A stretch of 64,000 bases of DNA, from the NCBI GenBank assembly GCA_009733745.1, contig WNWL01000007.1, forward strand, positions 248,001 through 312,000. Direction: 5' to 3'. The translations under genes and the position numbers were made by a program. Source of the stretch: Oceanobacillus sp. HTM 045 (GTDB lineage: Bacteria; Pseudomonadota; Alphaproteobacteria; Rhodobacterales; Rhodobacteraceae). The notes below the pieces were generated by a model. It had not been told where the DNA came from and did no database searches. It saw nothing but the letters and a program-made list of their open reading frames with translations. The first letter of the stretch is position 1; every line of letters starts with the position of its first letter. Shown in pieces: positions 17,207 through 26,148 of the stretch.

Positions 17207-18634
17207 ATGCGGCAACTCGCGGACACCGATCAGGGTGACAAGGTCCCGCAGCACCGCTGCGGGGCCGATCATCTCACCATGATCGCTGCGCCGGGTGACG
17301 ACTTCGAAATCGGCGCGGATGGGGGATTGAGCATCGGTGGTTGCGATGCTGCCAGCCTGCTGAACCGGTTCGGCTCGCCCCTTCTGGTGACGAGCCGGGC
17401 CACTCTCACCGGGAACCTCAACAGGTTTCGCGCCGCTTTCATGAGCCGCTGGCCCGCGCCGGTCAGGGTTTTCTACGCTACCAAGTGCAACCCCACGCTC
17501 GCAATCCGCGCGATCATGCGTGTCGAGGGCGCGGACATGGAATGCTTTAGCGCTTACGAGTACGCAGCCTGCCTGCGCTGTGGCTTCCCGCCGGAGCGGA
17601 TCATCGTCAACGGCTCGTCGAAGGACGACGCATTCGTCGCGAAGATTGCAGCGTCCGGCTCGGTCGTGAACATCGACAGCGAAGACGAAATCGAACTGCT
17701 CGAGCAGAACGGGCATGCCGTTCCGGTGTGCCTCCGCCTCAAGCTGATGTCAGACGCGTTCGACAGCTTCGATCCTGCGTTCTTCAAGACCTCCGGCAGC
17801 ATCAACGATGCCATTCGGCGGAGCAAATGGGGCTTCTCGCGCGACCGTGCGGCCGCGATCGTCGCGCGCATCCTTGCATCTCCCCGGCTCCGGCTCCTCG
17901 GCTACTCGGCGCATGTCGGACGGTTCTCAAACCTGCCCGCGGCATATGCGGCGATCGCGCAGGAAATGGTACGCTCGACCAACAGCATTGCGAACGAGAC
18001 CGGTTTCTGGCCACAGGTCCTGAACCTCGGCGGCGGCTGGGCCCGCCAGCGTGAGCCCGAGTCCCGCAGCCTCGACATCAATCCCCACGGGATCGAGGAC
18101 TATGCGGAGGCGACGACCCGCGCCATCCGGGAGACCTGGCCCACCGGGCGGCCACTGCCGGAGTTGTGGTTCGAACCCGGCCGTTACATCGTCGGCAATG
18201 CCGTGACGCTTTTGACGACCGTCGGCAGCGTGCGCGAGGATCTGGGGCGCATCTGGGCACATGTAGATGCGAGCACCAACGATCTCATGAGGATCGAGAC
18301 CAGCAACGCCGCGCACGCGATCCTCCCCGCGTCGCGCATGAACGAACCTTGCACGGCCACCGCCGATATCGTTGGCCCCACCTGCATCCCATCGCTGATC
18401 GGCCGAGACCGCCCGATGCCGCCGCCGCGACGCGGCGATATCCTCGCGGTGCTGGATGCCGGCATGTATGCCGAGGCAATCTCCAACCGCTTCAATTCCA
18501 TGCCAGCGCCGGCCAACGTGCTTGTGCAGGATGGCCGTCCGCTGGAGATCCGGCAGCGCGAAACCTACGACGACATCTATGGCCTGCATCGTATTCCGCC
18601 GGAAATCTACGCCGGGAGCGAAGCCGCGACATGA
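17207..18634 (+). CDS. Fold-type III PLP enzyme, ornithine/DAP decarboxylase-like (first of a tandem pair)
   Basis: Protein of 475 residues with an alanine-racemase-like barrel and a C-terminal beta domain. The PLP lysine is Lys93 in YATKCNP. GYSAHVGRFSN (His contact), GGGWAR and EPGRYIV bind the cofactor phosphate. The catalytic Cys is in GPTCIPSLIGRDR (Cys393); DAP decarboxylase has C-E-S-G-D here, so the substrate-contacting Glu is replaced by Ile. The substrate is therefore unlikely to be meso-DAP. ATG 17207 has no clear ribosome site, and ATG 17279 is a possible alternative. The stop overlaps the next gene. It probably decarboxylates, or otherwise processes, an amino acid related to the imported compound. 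Confidence 0.88.
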   Translation: MRQLADTDQGDKVPQHRCGADHLTMIAAPGDDFEIGADGGLSIGGCDAASLLNRFGSPLLVTSRATLTGNLNRFRAAFMSRWPAPVRVFYATKCNPTLAIRAIMRVEGADMECFSAYEYAACLRCGFPPERIIVNGSSKDDAFVAKIAASGSVVNIDSEDEIELLEQNGHAVPVCLRLKLMSDAFDSFDPAFFKTSGSINDAIRRSKWGFSRDRAAAIVARILASPRLRLLGYSAHVGRFSNLPAAYAAIAQEMVRSTNSIANETGFWPQVLNLGGGWARQREPESRSLDINPHGIEDYAEATTRAIRETWPTGRPLPELWFEPGRYIVGNAVTLLTTVGSVREDLGRIWAHVDASTNDLMRIETSNAAHAILPASRMNEPCTATADIVGPTCIPSLIGRDRPMPPPRRGDILAVLDAGMYAEAISNRFNSMPAPANVLVQDGRPLEIRQRETYDDIYGLHRIPPEIYAGSEAAT

Positions 18635-20070
18635 CCCCGGCGAAAGCGTGCCAGGCGACCGGTAGAGCACATCTTGCCGAAATCGCCGTCCCGACCGATC
18701 GGCTGTCCGTATCCGGTGGCGGCGAGCTGCTGATCGACGGAACCGGAGTTGCCGGGCTCCTCGAAAGGTACGGCTCGCCGCTGGCGGTGACCGTGGAGCG
18801 GACCATTCTGGCGAATTTCGAGGCGATCCGGAGCGCATTTTCCGCTCGTTGGCCTGGGGGCGCCCAACTGCTCTATTCCTTCAAGTCCAACAACAGCCTC
18901 GCGATCCGCCATCTCCTGAGCCGGGCCGGGGCTGGCGGCGATTGCTTTGGTGAGAACGAACTCCGCGCCACGCTTGAAGCCGGGACGGATCCGGCGCGCA
19001 TCGTCCTCAATGGCAGCGACAAATCGGAAGAACTGATTGCTCAGGCGATCGATGCCGGCGTGGTCATCAATATCGACGGCGAGGACGAGGTCGACTTTAT
19101 CGAGCGCCATCTCCGTGGAACCTCTCGGCGCGCCACCGTGAACCTGCGGCTGAAGGTGCTGCCGGAAGACTTGCCGAAGCACGCTCCCGCTCTCGGGCGT
19201 CGCGCAAGCGAGCCGCTCGAATGGGTGCGCCGGGCGAAATGGGGCTACCTGCCGGAGCAGGCTGCGCGGCTGGTGGAGCGCCTGACCACCTCGGACGCGA
19301 TCGACCTCGCCGGATACAGCTGCCATATCGGGCATCTTTCCAATCGCCCCGACGCCTTTGCCGCGGTTGCCCGCGCCCTGGGTCAGGCCGTGAACGCTCT
19401 CGCTGCCGAAACCGGCTTTCGACCGCGCATCCTCGATCTCGGAGGCGGTTGGGCGCGCGAGCGCGAACCTGAACAGGGCGCGCCGGGCGCGCATCCGAAA
19501 CCCCCCGGCGCAGGGGACATCGATGCGCAGGCCGAGGCCGCGACCAAGGCTCTCCGCGGCGAACTCGGTGGATATGATGAACTGCCGGAGCTCTGGATCG
19601 AGCCCGGTCGCTACCTCGTCGGGAACGGCGATGTCCTGCTCGCACGGGTCGGGGCCATCAAGTGCGATGGCGGCCGTTGCTGGTTGCACCTCGATATCAG
19701 CACGAACTTCCTGCCACGGATCGAGACCGGACAGTTCCACTATCACCTTCTCCCGGCGAGCCGCATGGACGAGCCCCTGACGGAGAAATACGAGGTCGTC
19801 GGGGGAACCTGCTTTCGCTCCGTGATCGGATCGGACCGGATGATGCCGGCCATGCGCCGGGGAGACGTCGTGGCGATCCTGGACGCGGGCATGTATTCTT
19901 GGTCGCTTTCCAACACCCTCAACTGCGTCCCCCGCCCTGCGAACGTGTTGCTCGCGGAGGAAGGATCGCAGGAACTGGTTCGGCGGCGCGAGACTTTCGC
20001 CGATCTCTTCGCGACGCAATCCGTCCCCGAGAAGTACCGCCGACCGGCAACAAGGCAGGAGCAGTCATGA
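18631..20070 (+). CDS. Fold-type III PLP enzyme, ornithine/DAP decarboxylase-like (second of a tandem pair)
   Basis: Protein of 479 residues, a clear tandem paralogue of the preceding one. PLP Lys85 lies in YSFKSNN; GYSCHIGHLSN, GGGWAR and EPGRYLV match. The Cys motif is GGTCFRSVIGSD (Cys394), so again no Glu follows the Cys. The two proteins differ at the residue after the catalytic Cys (Ile against Phe) and around the PLP Lys, which suggests two substrates or a heteromeric enzyme. ATG 18631 overlaps the preceding stop and its own stop overlaps the 72-residue gene, so all three should be made together. Confidence 0.88.
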   Translation: MTPAKACQATGRAHLAEIAVPTDRLSVSGGGELLIDGTGVAGLLERYGSPLAVTVERTILANFEAIRSAFSARWPGGAQLLYSFKSNNSLAIRHLLSRAGAGGDCFGENELRATLEAGTDPARIVLNGSDKSEELIAQAIDAGVVINIDGEDEVDFIERHLRGTSRRATVNLRLKVLPEDLPKHAPALGRRASEPLEWVRRAKWGYLPEQAARLVERLTTSDAIDLAGYSCHIGHLSNRPDAFAAVARALGQAVNALAAETGFRPRILDLGGGWAREREPEQGAPGAHPKPPGAGDIDAQAEAATKALRGELGGYDELPELWIEPGRYLVGNGDVLLARVGAIKCDGGRCWLHLDISTNFLPRIETGQFHYHLLPASRMDEPLTEKYEVVGGTCFRSVIGSDRMMPAMRRGDVVAILDAGMYSWSLSNTLNCVPRPANVLLAEEGSQELVRRRETFADLFATQSVPEKYRRPATRQEQS

Positions 20071-20285
20071 CCGCAACACCCGAAACCACATCGCCGGCGC
20101 CGCTCACCGAGGTCTCGCTCGACCGGATCATGCGTTCCGTCGTGGCGATGGCCGCCGAGCTCTCGGTGCTGCGCGAGCGCGTTCGCGTGCTGGAAGCCGA
20201 GGCCGGCATCGACCGCGTCAACACACCCGTCGACGAGGACACCGCCGCGTTTGTTGCGCATGTCTTCGGGCGGCTGCACGACTAG
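20067..20285 (+). CDS. Small protein of 72 residues, unknown, helical
   Basis: Begins within the stop of the second PLP enzyme (ATGA) and ends 23 bases before the methyltransferase. The middle (IMRSVVAMAAELSVLRERVRVLEAEAG) has a leucine/valine heptad pattern typical of a short coiled coil; the C-terminal part is acidic then FVAHVFGRLHD. No signal peptide, membrane segment or metal motif is visible, and there is no carrier-protein Ser motif. It could be a small subunit or assembly factor for the neighbouring enzymes. I do not recognise the family. Confidence 0.7.
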   Translation: MTATPETTSPAPLTEVSLDRIMRSVVAMAAELSVLRERVRVLEAEAGIDRVNTPVDEDTAAFVAHVFGRLHD

Positions 20286-20308
20286 CCCCCGGCAAAGGAG
20301 TAGAGGCG

Positions 20309-21382
20309 ATGGCCGCAACGTTTCCGGCAATGCATCAGGACGCTGACACACGAGCCTACCAGCGCTTCCTCGGAGAGCTGCGCAGGTTCTGGGCCGGGCC
20401 GCTGTTCTCGGAGCTCAAGTCGGCGGCGCGTGAGCGCCTGCAGAACCGCGCGCCTGACGCGCCGTCCGACAGCTACGCCTGGCTCGACGGGTCCGCGGAG
20501 CATGAGATCTTCGGTTGGCTCGAATTCCACATGCAGCAGATGAAGTATGCCGGGCGCTGGGGGCTGGCTCGGGCTGCCGAGGCCGACCGAGAGATGCTGG
20601 AAACCGCTCTTTCGGAACCATTGCCGGAGGGACTGCTTTCCGAGACACCGGACCTGACAATGCCCGACTACTATCAGGAGACAGACTTCCATCACCATCC
20701 GGGCGGGCTTGGACGAGACAGCCTCGCGGCGGTTCTCTACCGCGAGAGCGCGGGCGGCTCTGGCGGCGTCGTCGGCAACGCCTCGCTGCACGACCGTTTC
20801 GCCGCACTCGCAGTCGGCGAAACGGACCACAGGAGCGTTGTCGATATTGGCTGCGGCTTCGGACGCAGCACACTGGCCTTCCGCAGGCACGGGAAGGTGG
20901 AAAACGCGATCGGCATAGACCTTTCCGCCGCCTGCACTCGGCTCGCCGCGCAGATCACCCATCTCGGAGGCGAGACCGAAGGCGTGCGCTACATCCAGGC
21001 CGACGGTGCCGCAGTACCGCTGCCCGACGCCAGCGCCGATGTCGTTACCTCGACGATGCTGCTGCACGAACTGCCGCCGGACGCAATCCGCGACATGATC
21101 CGCGAAAGCTACCGACTGCTTTCTCCGGGCGGCATCGCGGTGCATCTCGACTTCCTGCCGCCGGAGGATCCGTTCCTGCAGGCCCTTTACTACGGGCACT
21201 CGGACCGAAACGGGGAGCCCTTCATGCGAACACTGGCAGCGATGGACCTTGCGGCCGAGCACTCGGAGGCGGGGTTCGAGTCCACCGAGATCTCGCCCTT
21301 TGCCGAGACCGATGCGCCGTCGGACGAGAAGTGGCGCCTCCCGTGGACCGTGATCCTCGCCCGGAAGAGCGAGGCGGCATGA
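20309..21382 (+). CDS. Class I SAM-dependent methyltransferase
   Basis: Protein of 357 residues. An N-terminal helical region of about 170 residues, without a recognised domain, precedes the Rossmann core. SAM motif I is VVDIGCGFGRST, and a motif II region reads ADVVTSTMLLHELPP. The N-terminal half is longer than in simple methyltransferases and may bind the acceptor. AAAGGAG lies upstream of ATG 20309. The stop overlaps the hydrolase start as ATGA. Acceptor unknown. Confidence 0.88.
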   Translation: MAATFPAMHQDADTRAYQRFLGELRRFWAGPLFSELKSAARERLQNRAPDAPSDSYAWLDGSAEHEIFGWLEFHMQQMKYAGRWGLARAAEADREMLETALSEPLPEGLLSETPDLTMPDYYQETDFHHHPGGLGRDSLAAVLYRESAGGSGGVVGNASLHDRFAALAVGETDHRSVVDIGCGFGRSTLAFRRHGKVENAIGIDLSAACTRLAAQITHLGGETEGVRYIQADGAAVPLPDASADVVTSTMLLHELPPDAIRDMIRESYRLLSPGGIAVHLDFLPPEDPFLQALYYGHSDRNGEPFMRTLAAMDLAAEHSEAGFESTEISPFAETDAPSDEKWRLPWTVILARKSEAA

Positions 21383-22215
21383 GTCCTTCAGTCTCGATCC
21401 GCCGCGGCTTCGTCGACCTCGCAGACGGCCAGGTCCATTTCCGAACCGCGGGCACGGGCAACGCGCGGCCACTGGTGGTACTCCACCCGTCGCCTGGAAG
21501 CGGCCTGATGATGGCCCCGTTCATCGGCGCAATGGGTGAACTGCGCCGCTGCATTGCCATCGACACGCGCGGCAATGGCGACAGCGATCCGCTCCCGGAA
21601 GGTTCGGAGATCGCGGACTTTGCCGAATCCCTGTGGCGGACACTCGATGCGCTCGATATCGCGGAGTGCGACCTTCTCGGCAGCCACACCGGCGCCAGCA
21701 TCGCGGTCGAAGCATCGCTCCAACAGCCCGGCCGGGTGGCGCATCTGGTGATCGACAATCTCGGCCTCTGGTCGCCGGACCGTCAGAAGCAGCAGATCGC
21801 CCATAATTCTCCAGCCGTCGAGCCGGACCAGATCGGCACCCAGTTCCACTGGGCGTTCAACTATTGCCGGGACCAGCAGCTCTTTGCGCCATGGTACCGG
21901 CGCGAGGCGGCGGCACGGCGGAACATCGACCTTCCGGATGCCGCGTTCCTGCACGACCTGACCGTCGAAGTACTGAAGGCGCTCCGCACCTACCACATCT
22001 CCTATTCCGCCGCGGCGCGATACCCCAAGCGCGAGCGCCTGCCCATGGTGAGTGTCCCGACGCTGGTCACGACCTGCCCGTCGGACCCCCTTAATGTCTA
22101 CGCGCCGGATGTCGCTGCGCTGGTCCCAGGGGCGCGGCAGTTGATGGTGGGGAACCTCGAAACAGCCGAGGGCGCCGCGGCCTCCGCGGGGCCGATCCAC
22201 GAGTATCTAGGCTAA
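21379..22215 (+). CDS. Alpha/beta hydrolase fold protein with His at the nucleophile position
   Basis: Protein of 278 residues. The fold is visible from LVVLHPSPGSG (oxyanion hole) and AIDTRGNGDSD. The nucleophile elbow, normally G-x-S-x-G, reads GSHTG (residues 101-105), which puts His103 where Ser, Asp or Cys is usual. The late strand that normally holds the catalytic His (G-x-GH) is not evident; the region reads MVGNLETAEG. The triad therefore looks altered, so hydrolysis by the standard mechanism is doubtful. It is the last gene of the second ABC/PLP operon and converges on the lyase gene. Confidence 0.85.
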   Translation: MSPSVSIRRGFVDLADGQVHFRTAGTGNARPLVVLHPSPGSGLMMAPFIGAMGELRRCIAIDTRGNGDSDPLPEGSEIADFAESLWRTLDALDIAECDLLGSHTGASIAVEASLQQPGRVAHLVIDNLGLWSPDRQKQQIAHNSPAVEPDQIGTQFHWAFNYCRDQQLFAPWYRREAAARRNIDLPDAAFLHDLTVEVLKALRTYHISYSAAARYPKRERLPMVSVPTLVTTCPSDPLNVYAPDVAALVPGARQLMVGNLETAEGAAASAGPIHEYLG

Positions 22216-22247
22216 GTCGACGTCACCTAGGCTGCAGCAATGCCGCG

Positions 22248-23201
22248 TCAGGCGGGGGGCTCGGGCTCCCCATCGCCGAAAACATCATAGAAGTCCTGAA
22301 GGCGCTTTGCCTCGGGCTGGCCCATCAGGGCCCAGATATCGTCAATCCCGGCGAGCAGGTCGGGACGATCGACCACAACCCCGGTTTCCATCGACTCCCG
22401 CAGCACGAGGATCGCGTTCTCCATTGCCTTCAGCGCAGCGGCCGGCAGCATCCGCGGCAGGGTCACCCGCTTCACGCCGAGCGCCTCCAGTTCCGGGATG
22501 GAAAGGAGCGGCGTGGTCGGGCGGCGCCGAATTCCGAAGCCCATGTTCACGGAAACCGGTACCGGCACGCTTTCGACGAACTGCCGGATCTGGTCCGCAT
22601 CGCCGATCGCATCCGCGAACACGAGATCGGCGCCGGCCGAAGCATAGAGCCTCGCTCGGTCGATTGCGCTCTCGATACCCTCGACGGCGATCGCATCGGT
22701 GCGCGCGAGGATCACGAAGTCATCGTCCTTCCGGGCGGCACAGGCAGCCTCGACCTTGCGCGCCATCTCGCGCTTGTCGACGACCTCCTTGCCGATCATG
22801 TGCCCGCAGCGCTTGGGGCTGACCTGGTCCTCGAGGTTGATCCCGGCGACCCCCGCCTCCTCGAATCGCTGCGTGACGTAATAGGCCGTCGAGGGATTGC
22901 CGTAGCCCGTATCGGCATCTGCCATGATCGGGATCGAGACGCTGCGGGCGATCATCCGACATGTCTCGAGATTGTCCGTAAGACCCATGATCCCGATATC
23001 GGGAACCCCGAGCCTCGAGTTCGCGATCCCTGCACCGGTCGTGCAGGCTGTCGAGAACCCCATCGCCTCCACCAGCTTGACGCTGTAACCGTCATAGACG
23101 CCCGGAGATACGATTATTCCCTCGGCTTTCAGCAGTTCCCGCATCCTGCGGGCCGGTCGGGTCGCTGCATCTTCGCTATTTGCTGCCGCGCCGTTCTTCA
23201 T
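22248..23201 (-). CDS. Isocitrate lyase/PEP mutase superfamily lyase (methylisocitrate-lyase-like)
   Basis: Protein of about 317 residues. The TIM-barrel signatures are GVYDGYSVKLVEAMG, MADADTGYGN (metal Asp), INLEDQ and the active-site loop KRCGHMIG with Cys132, as in isocitrate and 2-methylisocitrate lyases. It would cleave a C-C bond to release pyruvate, glyoxylate or a similar oxoacid. I prefer ATG 23201 (GGGA 8 bases upstream); GTG 23231 is an in-frame alternative. It is divergent from the AcnD-like aconitase, which could supply its substrate. A housekeeping PrpB is possible, but the setting has no prpC. Confidence 0.87.
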   Translation of the reverse strand: MKNGAAANSEDAATRPARRMRELLKAEGIIVSPGVYDGYSVKLVEAMGFSTACTTGAGIANSRLGVPDIGIMGLTDNLETCRMIARSVSIPIMADADTGYGNPSTAYYVTQRFEEAGVAGINLEDQVSPKRCGHMIGKEVVDKREMARKVEAACAARKDDDFVILARTDAIAVEGIESAIDRARLYASAGADLVFADAIGDADQIRQFVESVPVPVSVNMGFGIRRRPTTPLLSIPELEALGVKRVTLPRMLPAAALKAMENAILVLRESMETGVVVDRPDLLAGIDDIWALMGQPEAKRLQDFYDVFGDGEPEPPA

Positions 23202-23325
23202 GAAGTCTGTCCCAACCGCTGCCCGATTCACTTTGCCGGTGCTCAGATCTGCTCGATATCGGCCGGGCCATGCACCTTCGACGGGCCAACGATGAAATGT
23301 TTACACTTTAAACCGCGACCGAGCC

Positions 23326-23341
23326 AGATATTTTGATATCT
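23326..23341. promoter_or_regulatory. Inverted repeat between the lyase and aconitase genes
   Basis: AGATAT (23326-23331) and ATATCT (23336-23341) flank a TTTG spacer, giving a perfect 6-base inverted repeat in the divergent region. TTTACAC occurs close by at 23300. A similar TTTGATAT sequence is found before the LysR-controlled operon near 6467. It may be an operator for one of the regulators of the region. Confidence 0.45.
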
Positions 23342-23392
23342 CCTTATCTAGGCCGGGCGGATGGCGCAGACAAGCGCCACACCCTCATATTG

Positions 23393-23421
23393 TTGACACT
23401 TGTGGAGCGCGGCCCTATTCG
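23393..23421 (+). promoter_or_regulatory. Promoter of the aconitase operon, possibly leaderless
   Basis: TTGACA (23393-23398), a 17-base spacer and TATTCG (23416-23421) form a good sigma-70 type promoter. The first ATG follows at once, at 23422, and a second in-frame ATG lies at 23428, about where transcription would start. The spacer contains GAGCG and GGCC, shared with the promoter at 13195. Confidence 0.6.
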
Positions 23422-26148
23422 ATGCCTATGCGCGAGCCCCCGGTTCATCCAGCGCCGACCATCCCGCTCCGCCTCGCGAACGGAAGCGAAGTCGATATCG
23501 TTGACCTGAAAGAAGTGCTGGGCAAGCGACGGAGCCCGCTGCCCTACTGCCTCCGCGTGGTGCTCGAGAACGTGATGCGCAGAACCGGGGCTGGGCCATC
23601 CGGATTGGCGGAGGAGCTTGCGGGCTGGTCGCCGCAGAGCGGCGCCCTGTCGGTACCGCTGGATGTCTCGCGCGTCGTTCTGCCCGACTCGAGCGGCCTG
23701 CCGGCACTGATGGACCTCGCTGCCGCGCGCGATGCGGCCCGCGATGCGGGCCTCGACCCGCGGACCCTGGAGCCGGACCGGACCGTCGATCTGATCGTCG
23801 ATCACTCCCTGATCGTCGACCGGCACGGGACGCCCGACGCTTTCGACCACAACATCGACTGCGAGTTCGGACGAAACGCGGAGCGATACGCCTTCTTCAA
23901 ATGGGCCCAGCAGGCCTTCGCCCGGCTCCGCGTCGTGCCACCGGGCATGGGGATCATTCACCAGATCCACCTGGAGCGGCTCGCCCGTGTCGTCGATACG
24001 ATCGAAGGACCACAAGGGCGCCGGCTGGCCATGCCCGAGTTCGTCCTGGGGTGCGACTCTCACACGACGATGGTTAACGCCCTCGGCCTGCTCGCCTGGG
24101 GCGTCGGCGGGATCGAGGCAGAGGCGGCCCTTCTGGGCGAACCCTACATGGCGCAGGTATCGCGGGTGGTCGGCGTCCGGCTGACCAACCGCCTGCGCCT
24201 CGGCGTGACGGCCACGGACCTCGTCCTCACGCTGACAGAGCGCCTGCGCGGGGTGGGCGTCACCGACGCGTTCCTGGAATTCCACGGCGGCGGGCTGGAG
24301 AGCCTGAGCGTTCCGGACCGGGCAACCATCGCCAACATGGCCCCCGAATACGGCGCGACGCTCAGCTACTTCCCCATCGACCAGAGGACCATCGACTACC
24401 TTGCCGAGACGGCCCGCCCACCCGAGCACATCGACCTCGTGGAGCGGTATGCGCGCGCGAATGGCCTCTTCTCCGATCCGGCCCAACCCGTGCCGGAGTA
24501 CAGCGAGATCGTGGAAGTCGATCTGGGAGAGATCGAGCCCAGCATCGCCGGCCCGAAGCGGCCGCAAGATCGCGTGCCGCTCCGCGCGGCTGCGGCTTCG
24601 TTCCGGGCTGCCCTGAAGGAGCCGACGTCCCGGCATGGCTTCGGACTCAGCTCCGATGCGCTGGAGACCTCGGCAACCGTCTCGAGCGGCGGCAGCGAAC
24701 GGCGGATTTCCCACGGCGCGCTGGTAATCGCGGCGATCACGTCTTGCACGAACACTTCCAACCCAAGCCTGATGATCGGCGCCGGCCTGCTGGCGCGCAA
24801 CGCCGTCGCGCGCGGCCTTGCGACGATGCCGGGCGTCAAGACATCCCTGGCGCCGGGATCGCGCCTCGTGCGCGACTATCTCGGCCGCGCCGGACTGATG
24901 GAGCCGCTAGAGGCGCTGGGGTTCCATGTCGTCGGCTTCGCCTGCACGACCTGCTCGGGCAAGTCGGGGCCAATCCCACCCGAGATGGCGAAGGCCATCG
25001 CGGATCACGGTCTGGTCGCCGCCGCGGTTCTCTCGGGCAACCGGAACTTCGAGGGGCGGATCCACCCCTCCGCCGCGGCCAGCTATCTCGCGTCGCCACC
25101 GCTGGTAGTGGCCTACGCCATCGCGGGGCGGATCGACATCGACTTCGAGACGGAGCCGCTCGGCACCGACCCGGATGGCAACGCCATCTTCCTTCGCGAC
25201 ATCTGGCCGGACGATGCCGAGGTCGCCGACCATGTCGCAACGATCCACACACCGGCACAGGTCGAGAACAGCTACTCGACCCTGCGCCGGGGAACGAGGC
25301 GGTGGCAGGAGCTTCCCGCGCCTTCGGGGCCCCTGTTCGAGTGGGACCCGGCATCGGAATACATCAAGCGCCCGCCCTTCTTCGACGACGACAGCCAGCC
25401 CCTGGGCGACGCGATCCACGGCGCCCGTGCCCTTTGCGTCCTGGGGGACAGCACGACAACCGACCACATCACGCCAAGCGGGAACATCCCGCCCGAGAGC
25501 GAGGCCGGAGCCTACCTGGTCAGGCAGGGCGTGAAGCCGGAGGACTTCAACGCTGTCACCCAGCGCCGGGGCAACCATGCCTTCATGGCCCGCGTGACCT
25601 TCTGCAACCCGCGACTGAAGAACCTGCTGAGCGGCGGCATCGAGGGCGGCTGGACACGGATGGCGGAGGATGGCGAGCCGATACCTGTCTACCAGGCCGC
25701 AGAAGCGTACCGGGCCGAGGGTACGCCACTCATCGTTCTTGCCGGGCGCGACTACGGGATGGGGTCGAGCCGGGACTGGGCCGCCAAGGGCCCGAAACTC
25801 CTCGGCGTCAGGGCGGTGATTGCGGGTTCGTTCGAGCGCATCCACAGGGCCAACCTGATCGGCGTCGGAATTCTGCCGCTGACCACCGCCGAAGGAGCGA
25901 CCGCCGGGAGCCTCGGCCTCACGGGTTTCGAGCGGTTCGATATCCTGGGCCTGAAGGCTGGGCTCACCGACGGCTCTGCCATCAATGTCGTGGCGACAAC
26001 ACCGTCCGGCGACAAGATCCGCTTCACGGTGCATGCCGACCTCGCCAGTCCGTACGAGCGTGATCTGATCCTCGGCGGCGGGCTCTTCCCGCGGGTTCTG
26101 CGAAGCATCACCGCCCGTGCATCCGATAGAAGCGGAGCCAACCAATGA
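23422..26148 (+). CDS. Aconitase family hydratase, AcnD-like subfamily
   Basis: Protein of 908 residues, full aconitase length with swivel domain. Iron-sulfur ligands are Cys442 (SCTNTS), Cys508 and Cys511 (ACTTCSG). The ACTTCSGKSG sequence and DFNAVTQRRGNH differ from housekeeping AcnA and look more like the AcnD type that dehydrates 2-methylcitrate. The active-site region DYGMGSSRDWAAKG is intact. The probable start is ATG 23422 or 23428, with no ribosome site. It heads an operon with an NTF2-like protein, a hydantoinase and a cysteine hydrolase. I infer dehydration/hydration of a tricarboxylate specific to this pathway. Confidence 0.88.
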   Translation: MPMREPPVHPAPTIPLRLANGSEVDIVDLKEVLGKRRSPLPYCLRVVLENVMRRTGAGPSGLAEELAGWSPQSGALSVPLDVSRVVLPDSSGLPALMDLAAARDAARDAGLDPRTLEPDRTVDLIVDHSLIVDRHGTPDAFDHNIDCEFGRNAERYAFFKWAQQAFARLRVVPPGMGIIHQIHLERLARVVDTIEGPQGRRLAMPEFVLGCDSHTTMVNALGLLAWGVGGIEAEAALLGEPYMAQVSRVVGVRLTNRLRLGVTATDLVLTLTERLRGVGVTDAFLEFHGGGLESLSVPDRATIANMAPEYGATLSYFPIDQRTIDYLAETARPPEHIDLVERYARANGLFSDPAQPVPEYSEIVEVDLGEIEPSIAGPKRPQDRVPLRAAAASFRAALKEPTSRHGFGLSSDALETSATVSSGGSERRISHGALVIAAITSCTNTSNPSLMIGAGLLARNAVARGLATMPGVKTSLAPGSRLVRDYLGRAGLMEPLEALGFHVVGFACTTCSGKSGPIPPEMAKAIADHGLVAAAVLSGNRNFEGRIHPSAAASYLASPPLVVAYAIAGRIDIDFETEPLGTDPDGNAIFLRDIWPDDAEVADHVATIHTPAQVENSYSTLRRGTRRWQELPAPSGPLFEWDPASEYIKRPPFFDDDSQPLGDAIHGARALCVLGDSTTTDHITPSGNIPPESEAGAYLVRQGVKPEDFNAVTQRRGNHAFMARVTFCNPRLKNLLSGGIEGGWTRMAEDGEPIPVYQAAEAYRAEGTPLIVLAGRDYGMGSSRDWAAKGPKLLGVRAVIAGSFERIHRANLIGVGILPLTTAEGATAGSLGLTGFERFDILGLKAGLTDGSAINVVATTPSGDKIRFTVHADLASPYERDLILGGGLFPRVLRSITARASDRSGANQ

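Noticed and set aside
23422-26148. Housekeeping aconitase AcnA
   Set aside because: The iron-sulfur motif ACTTCSG and DFNAVTQRRGNH deviate from AcnA, and the operon is catabolic; not excluded without the whole genome.
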